Of a stretch of 64,000 nt of DNA, positions 35,816 to 44,359 are shown in pieces (positions within the stretch are counted from its first letter, which is position 1; every line of letters starts with the position of its first letter). The stretch spans positions 434,001-498,000 of the forward strand of contig CP076546.1 of NCBI GenBank assembly GCA_018889975.1. The letters are read 5' to 3'. This DNA is from Bacillus sp. NP157. GTDB lineage: Bacteria > Pseudomonadota > Gammaproteobacteria > Xanthomonadales > Rhodanobacteraceae. The notes beneath the pieces were generated by a model. The model was not told the origin of the DNA. It was given only the letters and a program-made list of their open reading frames with translations, and made no database searches. The translations under genes and the position numbers were made by a program.

Positions 35816-37002
35816 ACCAGTTGCAGGTCGCGCGGCCTTGCGTTCGGGAACACCTTCGCAAGGTCGCCATCGTTCAGGCCGTACATGCGTTTCATCAGGC
35901 CGCCCAGCACGTCGCGATAGTTGTTGAGCACGGGGTAGTCGCGGTTCTGCAACAGGCTGCCGGCGTTGATCGCCACCTGGTTACCCGCGACACGGCCACC
36001 GTTGACCTTGCCGCCAAGCACCCAGTACGTGGTGCCATGGCCGTGGTCGGTACCTTTGTTGCCGTTCTCGCGGAAGGTCCGGCCGAATTCCGACACGACG
36101 ACCACCACGGTGTTGTTCCATTCGGCGTCGCCGAGGCCGTTGGCGAAGGCGGCGAGGCCTTGGGAGAGGTTGTCGAGATTCTTCGCGAGGAGGCCGTCGG
36201 CACCGCCCTGGTTGACGTGCGTGTCCCAGCCGCCGACGTCGACGAAGCCGAGGCGATAACGATCCCGCATCAGTGTCGCCATGCGCTCGCCCTGCTGCGC
36301 AAAGCCGCTCGACGTGACCGCGCCCCGGCTGGCCGCAACCATCTCCGTCTGCAGGTCCTTTGCCACCTGCTGGCGCATCTCCAGGCCGTCCGTCGCGGCG
36401 GCTTGCAACGCGGTGCCTTCGTACATGCTGGCCAGCAGTTTCGACTGGCGGTCATCGAACACCGCCTTGGCGCCGCCCTTCAGGGAAACGTTGGGGATGT
36501 TGTTGCCGCCACGGAACGACAGCGGCACGGCATCCGTGAACGCGATGGGGGTCGCGCCCGTCAGCACGTTGCTCAACCGGCCCATGAAGCCCGAGGCGAA
36601 GGTGTGGCCGTCGCCGCCGATGCCCGCCTCGATGTTGTCCTGCGTCTCGAAGTGGCTGCGTGACAGGTCGTCCGTGCCCGCGAAGGGGATGAAGGCCAAT
36701 TGCTTCCTGTCCCAGAACGGGCCCATGGTTTCGGCTACCGCAGGCGCAAGCGCCCAGTTCGCGTCCAGTGCGCGCACCGACTTCGGATCGCCGGCGGTCG
36801 GCTTTGCCAGCGCGATGTTCGGTCGCGACTCGTAGTAGAAGTCGCTCGCGTACGGCACCAGCAGGTTATTGGCATCGTATCCGCCGCGCAGGAACACCAG
36901 CAGGAAGCGCGGCGACGACGGAGGCGTGGCGAAGACGTTGCCGCCCAGCGTGAGCGCGGGAACCGTGGCGGCAAGGGCGAGCAGGAACTGGCGGCGATCC
37001 AT
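35812..37002 (-). CDS. DUF1501 protein with Tat-like signal
   Basis: A 396-residue exported protein. MDRRQFLLALAATVPALTLG is a twin-arginine-like signal. The alkaline-phosphatase-superfamily-like DUF1501 body has LVFLRGGYDANNLLVPY, DVGGWDTHVNQGG, SEFGRTFRENG and DHGHGTTYWVLGG, a probable metal-binding layout. The biochemical function is unknown. It starts 9 bases after the DUF1800 gene; these two families nearly always travel together. Confidence 0.9.
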   Translation of the reverse strand: MDRRQFLLALAATVPALTLGGNVFATPPSSPRFLLVFLRGGYDANNLLVPYASDFYYESRPNIALAKPTAGDPKSVRALDANWALAPAVAETMGPFWDRKQLAFIPFAGTDDLSRSHFETQDNIEAGIGGDGHTFASGFMGRLSNVLTGATPIAFTDAVPLSFRGGNNIPNVSLKGGAKAVFDDRQSKLLASMYEGTALQAAATDGLEMRQQVAKDLQTEMVAASRGAVTSSGFAQQGERMATLMRDRYRLGFVDVGGWDTHVNQGGADGLLAKNLDNLSQGLAAFANGLGDAEWNNTVVVVVSEFGRTFRENGNKGTDHGHGTTYWVLGGKVNGGRVAGNQVAINAGSLLQNRDYPVLNNYRDVLGGLMKRMYGLNDGDLAKVFPNARPRDLQLV

Positions 37003-37011
37003 GGCGGGGCC

Positions 37012-38523
37012 TCAGTGGTAATTGAATTCGGGAGACGACAGCAGGAACGTGTTCCATTCCTGCGGCGACTGGGCCTGGGCCAGTGCGTTGCGCGTCTTCG
37101 GGCCCAGGTAGGGTTCGAGCGTCGCCTGGTACACCGCATTGGTCAGCGTCGGCGCGTCGCCCTTCACGGCCGGGGAGCCGTCATCCGGGGAGAACAGCCG
37201 GTTGGCACCGCTGCCGATCAGGCGCGCGATCTCGAAGCGCTTGGCCACCTGGCCAGAGCCCGACCATTCGGAGTCGGCGGTGGGCCATCCATCGGGTGTG
37301 GTGCGACCAAACGGCGCCTGGCCCAGCTGGTTGATCCAGTTGACCAGCGGGCGCGGATTCTCGACGGGCTTGCCGTCGTAGGCCAGGCGCATTGACGAGA
37401 CCAGGAACTGGGTCGGATCCTTGTAGCGCTTGCCCAGCGACGCGGCGAATTCCCTGGACGTGAGCATGGTCTTCATGACAGCGGCGATATCGCCATCCGT
37501 ATGGCGGAACGTCTTTGCCATGGCCTGCACCAGGGACGCCGGGGGATCGTCCGAGACGAAATACTTCGCCATCTTCGTCGACACGAAGGTCGCGCAGGCC
37601 GGCTGGCTGACGATCAGGTCTACAGCTTTTTCGACTTCGTCGAATCCGCTTCCCTTGATCGTCTTGCCCAGCAAGACCTTGTCGCTGAAGTCATGCCGGC
37701 GCGGGTTGAATTCGAATACGCCCTCGTTGACGTAGTACTGGCGCATGTCCGGGGCGAAGTTGCGTGGTTTGTCGTCCAGCTTCACGCCCACGCCGGTCAG
37801 GATTTTCGCGAGGTTCTGCACGTCGGCCTGGGTATAGCCGCTGTTGACGCCCAGCGTGTGCAGTTCCATCAGTTCGCGCGCGTAGTTCTCGTTGATCTTG
37901 TCGCGCGCGTTCTGTGCATTGTTCAGGTACTGCAGCATGGCCGGGCTTTTCAGCGTGGCGATCACCAGGTCGCGGAACTTGCCGAGGGCGCGCGGCCGGA
38001 TGGTGTGCTCTGCATAGTCGGCGACGACCCAGCGGATGCGGGCTTCGCGGGCGTTGATGCTGAAATGGTTCAACCAGAACCAGACGAGCTGCTCGCGCAC
38101 CTGATTCTCGTCGTACACGGCCTGCAGGAGGATCGCGGCCTGCGCCTGTTCGGCATACTCGGCGCCTTTCCCGGCGATGTCTTTCCGGCCCTGTAGCGCG
38201 ACGTCGGCGTCCTTGCCCTGCAGGTCACGATACTGGGCGGTGACGTCGGGCACGGTCTGTTCGATTGGCGTCTTCATCGCATCGAACGCGGCGACCTGGG
38301 CCTTGACGGACGAGGGCAGGCCGTCGGCACGCGGATGGAGCTGACGGTCGAGGAAGCGCTCGCGACCTTCTGCCCGGTATGCGGCGATCGTCGCCGAGTC
38401 GACCCCGAACGTGACGCGATTAAGCCACGCCACGTCGTCCTTCGACAGTGGCGCATCGGCGGCGCTGACACCGGCCGGCAGGGCGGCAAGGGCTATCAGG
38501 CACGCCGCGAGCTTTAACCGCAT
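37012..38523 (-). CDS. DUF1800 secreted protein
   Basis: A 503-residue exported protein with signal peptide MRLKLAACLIALAALPAGVS. The helical DUF1800 domain has WLNRVTFGVDSATIAAYRAE, LVWFWLNHFSINA and the signature NENYARELMELHTLGV. No enzymatic function is established for the family. It is first in a two-gene operon with DUF1501 and ends in SPEFNYH, the usual family tail. Confidence 0.9.
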   Translation of the reverse strand: MRLKLAACLIALAALPAGVSAADAPLSKDDVAWLNRVTFGVDSATIAAYRAEGRERFLDRQLHPRADGLPSSVKAQVAAFDAMKTPIEQTVPDVTAQYRDLQGKDADVALQGRKDIAGKGAEYAEQAQAAILLQAVYDENQVREQLVWFWLNHFSINAREARIRWVVADYAEHTIRPRALGKFRDLVIATLKSPAMLQYLNNAQNARDKINENYARELMELHTLGVNSGYTQADVQNLAKILTGVGVKLDDKPRNFAPDMRQYYVNEGVFEFNPRRHDFSDKVLLGKTIKGSGFDEVEKAVDLIVSQPACATFVSTKMAKYFVSDDPPASLVQAMAKTFRHTDGDIAAVMKTMLTSREFAASLGKRYKDPTQFLVSSMRLAYDGKPVENPRPLVNWINQLGQAPFGRTTPDGWPTADSEWSGSGQVAKRFEIARLIGSGANRLFSPDDGSPAVKGDAPTLTNAVYQATLEPYLGPKTRNALAQAQSPQEWNTFLLSSPEFNYH

Positions 38524-38639
38524 GGGGTTCTCCGTTTCCAGTTGGGAAGCACAACCTTAAACGGAGTAGGGTGGCTGACGTTTACTTTCCAGAACCTGTC
38601 TGCGTTGTCCTGTAGTCAGGTTCGGCGCAGGCCCATGGC

Positions 38640-38939
38640 CTAGATCTCGTTTTCATCCGGATAAACGAACTCGATCGCGGCCTCGCGGGTGCCCGCGGTT
38701 TCTTCCGCCACTTCACGCACGCGTTCGCCGACCTTGTCGTTCGGCACTTCGATTTCCAGCGTGTACGTCTTCGAACCCACGTCGTCGGAGAGGTCGAGCG
38801 AGCTGGAGTCGTCGCGGATGTCGCTGCCGAAATCGTCGATCTCTTCGACGTATTCGATCCGGTCCAGGCCGTGGATCGCATTGATCACGTCGTCGAAGAC
38901 GTCACGGTCGCCGGTGATGCGGAGCTGGATGCGGGGCAT
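38640..38939 (-). CDS. Small acidic protein of unknown function
   Basis: A 99-residue protein with a likely ferredoxin-like order of strands and helices: IQLRITGDRDVFDDVINAIH, then RIEYVEEIDD, an acidic linker, then KTYTLEIEVPNDKVGERVRE and AAIEFVYPDE. The pattern recalls small regulatory or ACT-like domains. I do not recognise a named family. It is a single gene between the DUF1800 gene and a divergent methyltransferase. Confidence 0.7.
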   Translation of the reverse strand: MPRIQLRITGDRDVFDDVINAIHGLDRIEYVEEIDDFGSDIRDDSSSLDLSDDVGSKTYTLEIEVPNDKVGERVREVAEETAGTREAAIEFVYPDENEI

Positions 38940-39035
38940 GGTTGTCTCCTGTTCGAGGGCCCAAAGATGCGGCGGTGGGCGTGTGCCGGAGGTGTACGCC
39001 CGGTACCATGACCGTTTTCGGCGGTGGACCGTTCG

Positions 39036-39632
39036 ATGACCAAGACCTACGACCAGGCCTACTACGACAAGTGGTACCGCAGTGCGAAGCACGCGGTGCG
39101 CGCGCCCGCGGAACTCACTCGCAAGGTCGCCATGGTGCTGGGACAGGCCGAGTTCTATCTTGGACGCCCCGTCCGCAACGTGCTCGACGTGGGCTGCGGC
39201 GAAGCGCCCTGGCGCGCCGTCCTGCGCAAGCTGCGGCCGGGCATCGCTTACCAGGGGCTGGAAGCCAGCGAATACGCGGTGGCGCGCTACGGCCGTTCGC
39301 GCAACATCGGCTATGCCCGCTTCGGCCAGCTGGAGTCGCTCCGCTTCGATACCCGCTTCGACCTGATCGTCTGCACCGACGTGCTGCACTACCTGAAGCC
39401 CGCCGAGATCCGCGCGGGCCTTACCGGCATCAGCGACATGGCCGAGGGCCTGGCCTTCCTCGAGGTGTACACCCGCGAGGACGATCCCGGTGGCGACCGC
39501 GAAGGCTTCCACGGCCGTCCCGCGCGCTGGTATCGCGAAGCGTTCAACGAGGTCGGGCTGATCCCCGTGGGCTCGCAGTGCTACGCCAGCCCGCGGCTGG
39601 ACCGCAGCGTGGCCTCGCTCGAACGGCTCTAG
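39036..39632 (+). CDS. Class I SAM-dependent methyltransferase
   Basis: A 198-residue methyltransferase. SAM-binding motif I is VLDVGCGEAPWRAVL, the acidic residue is in YQGLEASEYAVAR, and motif IV is LIVCTDVLHYL. The substrate is unknown. ATG 39036 lies seven bases after GGTGGA; a GTG four codons earlier is the alternative. Its stop shares CTAG with the convergent CPBP gene. Confidence 0.85.
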   Translation: MTKTYDQAYYDKWYRSAKHAVRAPAELTRKVAMVLGQAEFYLGRPVRNVLDVGCGEAPWRAVLRKLRPGIAYQGLEASEYAVARYGRSRNIGYARFGQLESLRFDTRFDLIVCTDVLHYLKPAEIRAGLTGISDMAEGLAFLEVYTREDDPGGDREGFHGRPARWYREAFNEVGLIPVGSQCYASPRLDRSVASLERL

Positions 39633-40402
39633 TTGAACCAGGCCAGGGTCGCCAGCGAGTTGTTGGCGGCGTGGCAGACATAGGCCGGCCAGATCGACTG
39701 GGCGCGGACGCGCAGCCAGGCACAGAACGCGCCGACCAGGATCAGGTTCGGGATCGCGTACCACAGGCCGGCGAGGTCAGGCAGGTGGATCAGCCCGAAC
39801 ACGATCGCGGACAGGGCGATGCCCCAGTTGTCGCCCAGCCGCGTGCGCAGCAGGGCCAGCAACGCACCGCGGAACAGCACCTCTTCGACCAGCGGCCCGA
39901 CCAGCACCACGATCGGCAACAGGGCCATGCGCAGGGCGATGTGGGCGTGGTCGGCCAGCGTGCTGACCGACTGGGTCAGCGGATGGTCGCCGGCGAGCCA
40001 CTGGGTGAGCAGGCCGCCGGCGATGGGCGCCACGATGCCGAGCACCGCGCCGAACAGCATCTGGCTGCCGAGTGGCGCCGTGAAGCCGATGCCGGCGGGG
40101 CCGCCGTCGCGGACCAGGGGCCCCCAGCGGCGGACCACGAGTTTAAGGGTGATCGCCGACGACGCGAGCAGGGTAAGGATCACGACCACGACCAGCCGAT
40201 CGTCGGGGCCGGGGGCGTAGTCCGGGATGAGCCCGGCGATGGTGCGCGAGATCAGTCCGAAGGCGCCGCCCAGGACGAGCTGGAGGGCGAAATAGGCGAT
40301 AACGATGAGAATCGTCTCGAACCAGCCCGGGCCGGAACGGCTGGAAGGCTCGGCGGGCAACGGTTCGTCGGGGATGCTGGAAAGGGCGGGATCGTGGGCC
40401 AT
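39629..40402 (-). CDS. CPBP-family intramembrane metalloprotease
   Basis: A 257-residue multi-pass membrane protein with the CPBP (CAAX protease and bacteriocin-processing) motifs: EEVLFRGALLALLRTR (motif 1, catalytic Glu-Glu), VFGLIHLPDLAG (motif 2, His) and CHAANNSLATLAW (motif 3, His and Asn). It probably cuts a membrane substrate that is not identifiable here. ATG 40402 was chosen; longer frames reach into the opposing TerC gene. Confidence 0.88.
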   Translation of the reverse strand: MAHDPALSSIPDEPLPAEPSSRSGPGWFETILIVIAYFALQLVLGGAFGLISRTIAGLIPDYAPGPDDRLVVVVILTLLASSAITLKLVVRRWGPLVRDGGPAGIGFTAPLGSQMLFGAVLGIVAPIAGGLLTQWLAGDHPLTQSVSTLADHAHIALRMALLPIVVLVGPLVEEVLFRGALLALLRTRLGDNWGIALSAIVFGLIHLPDLAGLWYAIPNLILVGAFCAWLRVRAQSIWPAYVCHAANNSLATLAWFN

Positions 40403-40491
40403 GCGCCACCGTAGCCGAGGCCTCCGGCCGCCGCAACGCAGCTTCCGGCACAGACGTTCACATAACGCCTGTATAGTTTCGGGTCCCTGAC

Positions 40492-40523
40492 AGGAGGAAA
40501 GGTGGCGCCCCCGGCGCCGACCC
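40492..40523 (+). promoter_or_regulatory. Ribosome-binding site separated from the start by a hairpin
   Basis: A full AGGAGG (40492-40497) lies 26 bases before the TerC-family ATG at 40524, too far for normal initiation. Between them GGCGCC-CCC-GGCGCC (40504-40518) can form a 6-bp stem with a 3-base loop; folding it would shorten the effective distance to about 11 bases. A -10-like TATAGT is at 40472-40477, without a clear -35. Confidence 0.5.
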
Positions 40524-42098
40524 ATGTTCGCATTCGACTGGCTAGCCGACCCCTCGGCCTGGGCGGGTCTCCTCACGCTGATCGTGCTGGAGATCGTGCT
40601 CGGAATCGACAACCTGGTGTTTGTCGCGATCCTCGCCGACAAGCTCCCCGCCCGGCAGCGCGACCACGCGCGGCTGATGGGTCTTGGCCTCGCGCTGGTG
40701 ATGCGCCTGTGCCTGCTGGCTGCCATGTCCTGGCTGGTCACGCTCACCACGCCCCTGTTCAACTGGAACGGCTTTGGCCTGTCCTGGCGCGACGTGATCC
40801 TCGCGGTGGGCGGCGCCTTCCTGTTGTTCAAGGCGACCATCGAGCTGCACGAGCGGCTGGAGGCCGACGACGACGACGGCGCCAAGGCTGGCCGCAAGGT
40901 CAGCTTCTGGCTCACCGTGGCGCAGATCGTCATCCTCGATGCCGTGTTCTCGCTGGATTCGGTGATCACCGCCGTGGGCATGGTCGACCACCTGTCGATC
41001 ATGATGATCGGCGTGGTGATCGCCATGGCCCTGATGATCACGGCCAGCAAGCCGCTGACCGCGTTCGTCAACGCACGGCCGACGGTGGTGATCCTCTGCC
41101 TGTCCTTCCTGCTGATGATCGGCTTCAGCCTGATCGCGGAAGGCTTCGGTTTCCACATCCCGAAGGGCTACCTGTACGCGGCCATCGGTTTCTCGATCAT
41201 GATCGAGGTGTTCAACCAGACGATGCGGCGCAACCGTCGCCGTTCGCTGCTGCTCGGCGGCCGGGTGATGCGCGACCGTACGGCGAAGGCGGTGCTACGC
41301 CTGCTGGGCGGCAGCGTGGACGACGAGGGCGACCCGGGCAAGAAGGCGCCCGACGCCGAACAGGCCGAGGCCTCGGTGTTCGGCAAGGACGAGCTGGAGA
41401 TGGTCCAGGGCGTGCTCGATCTGTCCCAGCGCCCCGTGCGCTCGATCATGACGCCGCGCACCGAGATCGTCTGGGTCGATCCGTCTGACGAACTGCCCAA
41501 CCTGCTGGTCGAAGCCCGCGAGTCGCCGCATCACTGGATGCTGGTGGCCGATGGCGACCTGGACGACCTGATCGGCGTGGTGTCCTCGCGCGACCTGTTG
41601 GCCAGCCTGACCGAACACGGCCGGCTGGATATCGAGAACGTGGTGCGCAAGCCGATCACCGTGCTGGAATCACTGAGCGTGCTGCGCCTGATCGACGAGT
41701 TCCGCCGGGCGCCGCTGCAGGTGGCCCTGGTGGTGGACGAGTACGGCAGCATCCTCGGCCTGGCCACGCCGGCCGACGTTCTCGAGACCATCGCCGGCGA
41801 GTTCCCGGATGAAACCCGCGAGGGCGACCCGTCGGCCGTCAGTGAGCCGGACGGTGCGTGGCTGCTCGATGCCAGCCTCGACGTGCGCCGGGTGGAGCAC
41901 CTGCTCGGCCGCCGCCTGCCTGGCGCGGGCGAGGGCAACTTTGCCACCCTGGCCGGTTTCGTCCTGCAACAGCTGGGTCGCCTGCCCAGCGCCGGCGACC
42001 GTTTCGAATCCGAATCGCTGGCCTTCGAGGTCACCGCGATGGACGGCGCCCGCATCCAGCGAGTCCGCGTCCTTGCCCTCCCCACCGACGACCTGTAG
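40524..42098 (+). CDS. TerC-family membrane protein with CBS pair and CorC_HlyC domain
   Basis: A 524-residue protein. Residues 1-235 are a TerC-type membrane domain with the ion-binding acidic motifs [17 protein letters not shown] and [16 protein letters not shown]. Two CBS domains follow (about 305-430, [18 protein letters not shown] and [19 protein letters not shown]), and then a C-terminal CorC_HlyC domain (about 440-520). TerC proteins are linked to manganese export or metal resistance; the CBS part may sense adenine nucleotides. The stop TAG lies inside a REP unit. The start sits behind an unusual hairpin. Confidence 0.9.
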   Translation: MFAFDWLADPSAWAGLLTLIVLEIVLGIDNLVFVAILADKLPARQRDHARLMGLGLALVMRLCLLAAMSWLVTLTTPLFNWNGFGLSWRDVILAVGGAFLLFKATIELHERLEADDDDGAKAGRKVSFWLTVAQIVILDAVFSLDSVITAVGMVDHLSIMMIGVVIAMALMITASKPLTAFVNARPTVVILCLSFLLMIGFSLIAEGFGFHIPKGYLYAAIGFSIMIEVFNQTMRRNRRRSLLLGGRVMRDRTAKAVLRLLGGSVDDEGDPGKKAPDAEQAEASVFGKDELEMVQGVLDLSQRPVRSIMTPRTEIVWVDPSDELPNLLVEARESPHHWMLVADGDLDDLIGVVSSRDLLASLTEHGRLDIENVVRKPITVLESLSVLRLIDEFRRAPLQVALVVDEYGSILGLATPADVLETIAGEFPDETREGDPSAVSEPDGAWLLDASLDVRRVEHLLGRRLPGAGEGNFATLAGFVLQQLGRLPSAGDRFESESLAFEVTAMDGARIQRVRVLALPTDDL

Positions 42099-42160
42099 GA
42101 GCGCGCCTGCGCGCGATGGGTTATCTCGGACCCCCCCATCGCGCGCAGGCGCGCCCCTAC
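42094..42160. repeat. Inverted REP pair (REPIN)
   Basis: A perfect REP unit at 42094-42116 contains the TerC-family stop codon. An inverted unit at 42139-42160 (one changed base) faces it across 22 bases. The pair lies between convergent genes. Confidence 0.9.
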
Positions 42161-42173
42161 CATCCGTATGGGG

Positions 42174-42605
42174 TTATCCCGCCTGGCCGGCGTCGTCCGG
42201 CGGCGTGGCGTTGTTTTCCATGATCGCCATGCCGATCCCGCCAGCGGCCATGAGCATCAGCGCGGCCCAGGCCACCATCGAGACCATGTAGCCCGGCCCG
42301 CGCCGCGAGGCGTCGCGAAGGTAGGAAATCGCGTACCACAGCCGCCCGGCCAGCCACACCAGCCCGGCGATGCCCGCCCAGAGGGGATCGACGTACTGCG
42401 CCGCCAGCCACAGCGCCGGGATGAACATCACGGCGTTCTCCAGCGTATTCATCTGTACCCGCCAGGCCCGCTCGAAGGCCGGATCGCCGGAGATGGCGGG
42501 CGCCTTGACCCCGTAACGGCTGCGCGCCCGGCCCACGGCCCAGACCGTGAAGAACATCAGGAGCAGGGTAAGCAGGGTGACGACGGCGGGGAGCTGACTA
42601 TTCAT
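42174..42605 (-). CDS. MAPEG-family membrane protein
   Basis: A 143-residue protein with four membrane helices. The MAPEG signature is in RAWRVQMNTLENAVMFIPAL, with Glu and Asn in the glutathione-binding helix, followed by RLWYAISYLRDASRRGPGYM. Eukaryotic members are microsomal glutathione transferases; the bacterial role is usually unknown. ATG 42605 gives the normal family length. Confidence 0.88.
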   Translation of the reverse strand: MNSQLPAVVTLLTLLLMFFTVWAVGRARSRYGVKAPAISGDPAFERAWRVQMNTLENAVMFIPALWLAAQYVDPLWAGIAGLVWLAGRLWYAISYLRDASRRGPGYMVSMVAWAALMLMAAGGIGMAIMENNATPPDDAGQAG

Positions 42606-42713
42606 GAAACGATCCGGGGGACGACGCAAACCCCGGAGTTTACCGGCAACGGTCCGTGCGATCATGCCGACCGTGTCTCGGCCGGGGCACGCGCGACGGG
42701 AAAGGAGGGCGCC

Positions 42714-43589
42714 ATGCTCTGGGGAAAAGGCCGTAGAAGCGACAATGTCGAAGACGCCGGCGACGGCGGTGGTGGTGGCGGTCCGTCCTTTGGCGGTGGC
42801 CGTGGGCTCGGGGTCGGCGGCATCATCCTGCTCGCGATACTGGGCCTGGTGTTCTACAAGGACCCGACCGCCTTGCTCAGCCAGGGCGAGGGCAGCGGGC
42901 CTCCACAGGCGCAACAGCCGCATCGATCCCAGCAGGCCGCGGCGAACGATCCGCAGGTGGATTTCGTCCGCGCGATCCTTGGCGAAACCGAGGACACCTG
43001 GGGCGAGATTTTCGAAGCCAGCGGCAAGCAGTACGAGCGACCCACGCTGACCCTGTTCCGCAACGGCGTGCGCACGGCGTGCGGCTCGGCGTCGTCGGCG
43101 GTGGGGCCGTTCTATTGCCCGTCCGATCGCCACGTGTACCTCGACCTGAATTTCTTCCAGCAGATGCAGCAGCAGTTCCACGAGTCGGGCGACTTCGCCC
43201 GCGCGTACGTCATCGCGCACGAGGTGGGCCACCACATCCAGAACCTGGTCGGTGTGTTCGCCAAGGTCGACGAGGCGCGCCGGCGTGGTGCGCGGATGGA
43301 AGGCGCGAACGGGCTCTCGGTCCGCCAGGAACTGCAGGCCGACTGTTTTGCCGGCGTATGGGCCAATCATTCGCAGCAGCGCCAGCAGTGGTTGCAGCCG
43401 GGCGACATCGAGTCTGCCCTGCATGCCGCCACGGCGATCGGCGACGACACGTTGCAGGAGCAGTCGCAGGGCCGGGTGGTGCCGGACTCGTTCACGCACG
43501 GCACCTCGGCGCAGCGCGTGCATTGGTTCAAGGCCGGCTTCGAATCCGGCGACATTGGTAAGTGCAATACGTTCTCGGGTTCGATCTGA
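42714..43589 (+). CDS. Neutral zinc metallopeptidase, YpfJ family
   Basis: A 291-residue protein: Gly-rich cytoplasmic N-terminus (DNVEDAGDGGGGGGPSFGGG), one membrane helix (LGVGGIILLAILGLVFY), and a periplasmic zinc peptidase domain with YVIAHEVGHHIQ (HExxH) and the third ligand region ELQADCFAGVW. The family is predicted to be proteolytic. AAAGGAGGG precedes the ATG. Four cysteines could form disulfides outside the cytoplasm. Confidence 0.9.
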   Translation: MLWGKGRRSDNVEDAGDGGGGGGPSFGGGRGLGVGGIILLAILGLVFYKDPTALLSQGEGSGPPQAQQPHRSQQAAANDPQVDFVRAILGETEDTWGEIFEASGKQYERPTLTLFRNGVRTACGSASSAVGPFYCPSDRHVYLDLNFFQQMQQQFHESGDFARAYVIAHEVGHHIQNLVGVFAKVDEARRRGARMEGANGLSVRQELQADCFAGVWANHSQQRQQWLQPGDIESALHAATAIGDDTLQEQSQGRVVPDSFTHGTSAQRVHWFKAGFESGDIGKCNTFSGSI

Positions 43590-43592
43590 CGC

Positions 43593-43934
43593 ATGACTCA
43601 CCCTTGCCTGCGCTGCGGCGCGTGCTGCGCGGCGTTCCGCGTTGCGTTCCACTGGATGGAAACCGATGCGGCCGGCGGTCCGACGCCGGCCGCGTATACG
43701 GAGTCGCTCGGGATGCACCGGGTGAACATGCGTGGCACGAATGCGTATGAGCCGCGTTGCGTGGCGCTGGTGGGTGAGGTTGGTGGCGCGACGCAGTGTT
43801 CGATCTATGCCGTGCGTCCTTCGCCGTGCCATGAGCTGAAGGCGGCGTGGGAGGATGGCCTGCCGAGCCCGCAGTGCGATCGGGCGAGGGCGCGGCATGG
43901 GCTGTTGCCTTTGACGGCGGGTGACTTCGTTTAA
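43593..43934 (+). CDS. YkgJ-family cysteine-cluster protein
   Basis: A 113-residue protein with the metal-binding cysteine cluster CLRCGACCAAF near its N-terminus and later Cys in PRCVALVG, TQCSIYAVRPSPCHEL and PQCD. The eight or so cysteines probably bind a zinc or iron-sulfur centre. The biochemical role is unknown. It starts three bases after the peptidase stop, so the two form an operon. Confidence 0.88.
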   Translation: MTHPCLRCGACCAAFRVAFHWMETDAAGGPTPAAYTESLGMHRVNMRGTNAYEPRCVALVGEVGGATQCSIYAVRPSPCHELKAAWEDGLPSPQCDRARARHGLLPLTAGDFV

Positions 43935-43988
43935 GCGGTTGCCGCCGTTGGCGGCCATGTTTGACGGCCTCCGGCCGAACCGCCGCCC

Positions 43989-44269
43989 TGTAGGAGCGCG
44001 CCTGCGCGCGAATGCCGTCCGCGCGGCGCTCGTACGTGGTCGCAGGACAGCCCTCGGTGCCTACCCTCGCTGCTCAGACAGGTCCTCCGCGCTCGATAAG
44101 GTTGGCCGCAGCCGCGGCCCATGTATTTGATTAGCCTTCGGCCGCTCGCTTGTGCGGAACTCGCCTCGAGGGTAGGCACCGAGGGCTTTCTTCAACATTG
44201 CCGCGAGCGGGTTTGGACAGCCGGCCACGCAACGCCGGCTGGCTTGTGTAGGAGCGCGCCTGCGCGCGA
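43989..44269. repeat. Composite repeat element, copy A
   Basis: A 281-base non-coding element. Direct REP units form its ends (43989-44011, 44247-44269). Inside are perfect inverted 21-base arms, beginning AGCCCTCGGTGCC at 44049-44069 and ending GCACCGAGGGCT at 44167-44187. The left arm is followed by CTGCTCAGACAG and the right arm is preceded by GAACTCGCCT, as in the two other copies. The core is nearly the same as in copy C. No reading frame in it is credible. Confidence 0.85.
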
Positions 44270-44318
44270 ACCAAAACACGGCGGCGTGGCCGCAACGTTT
44301 GTAGTGTGGGTATGTGTG

Positions 44319-44352
44319 GCCACGGTGACCTCGGGGTCGAGGGCACCGTGGC
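44319..44352 (-). terminator. Hairpin downstream of the S8 protease gene
   Basis: GCCACGGTG (44319-44327) pairs perfectly with CACCGTGGC (44344-44352), with a further CTCG/CGAG stem inside the loop. It lies 8 bases after the S8 protease stop. There is no T-run, so it may act by pausing or RNA protection rather than as a classic terminator. Confidence 0.45.
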
Positions 44353-44359
44353 GCATGGC

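Noticed and set aside
38592-38623. Terminator after the small acidic protein gene (GAACCTG/CAGGTTC)
   Set aside because: The 7-bp arms are 18 bases apart with no T-run, so the support is too weak to list as a feature.
40403-40523. Manganese (yybP-ykoY) riboswitch before the TerC gene
   Set aside because: TerC genes often have one, but the 120-base leader lacks the conserved motif and there is no room for the full structure.
40502-41488. GTG-initiated frame just after the strong AGGAGG before the TerC gene
   Set aside because: It has the best-spaced ribosome-binding site but yields a Gly/Arg-rich sequence without family features and fully overlaps the real TerC gene in another frame.
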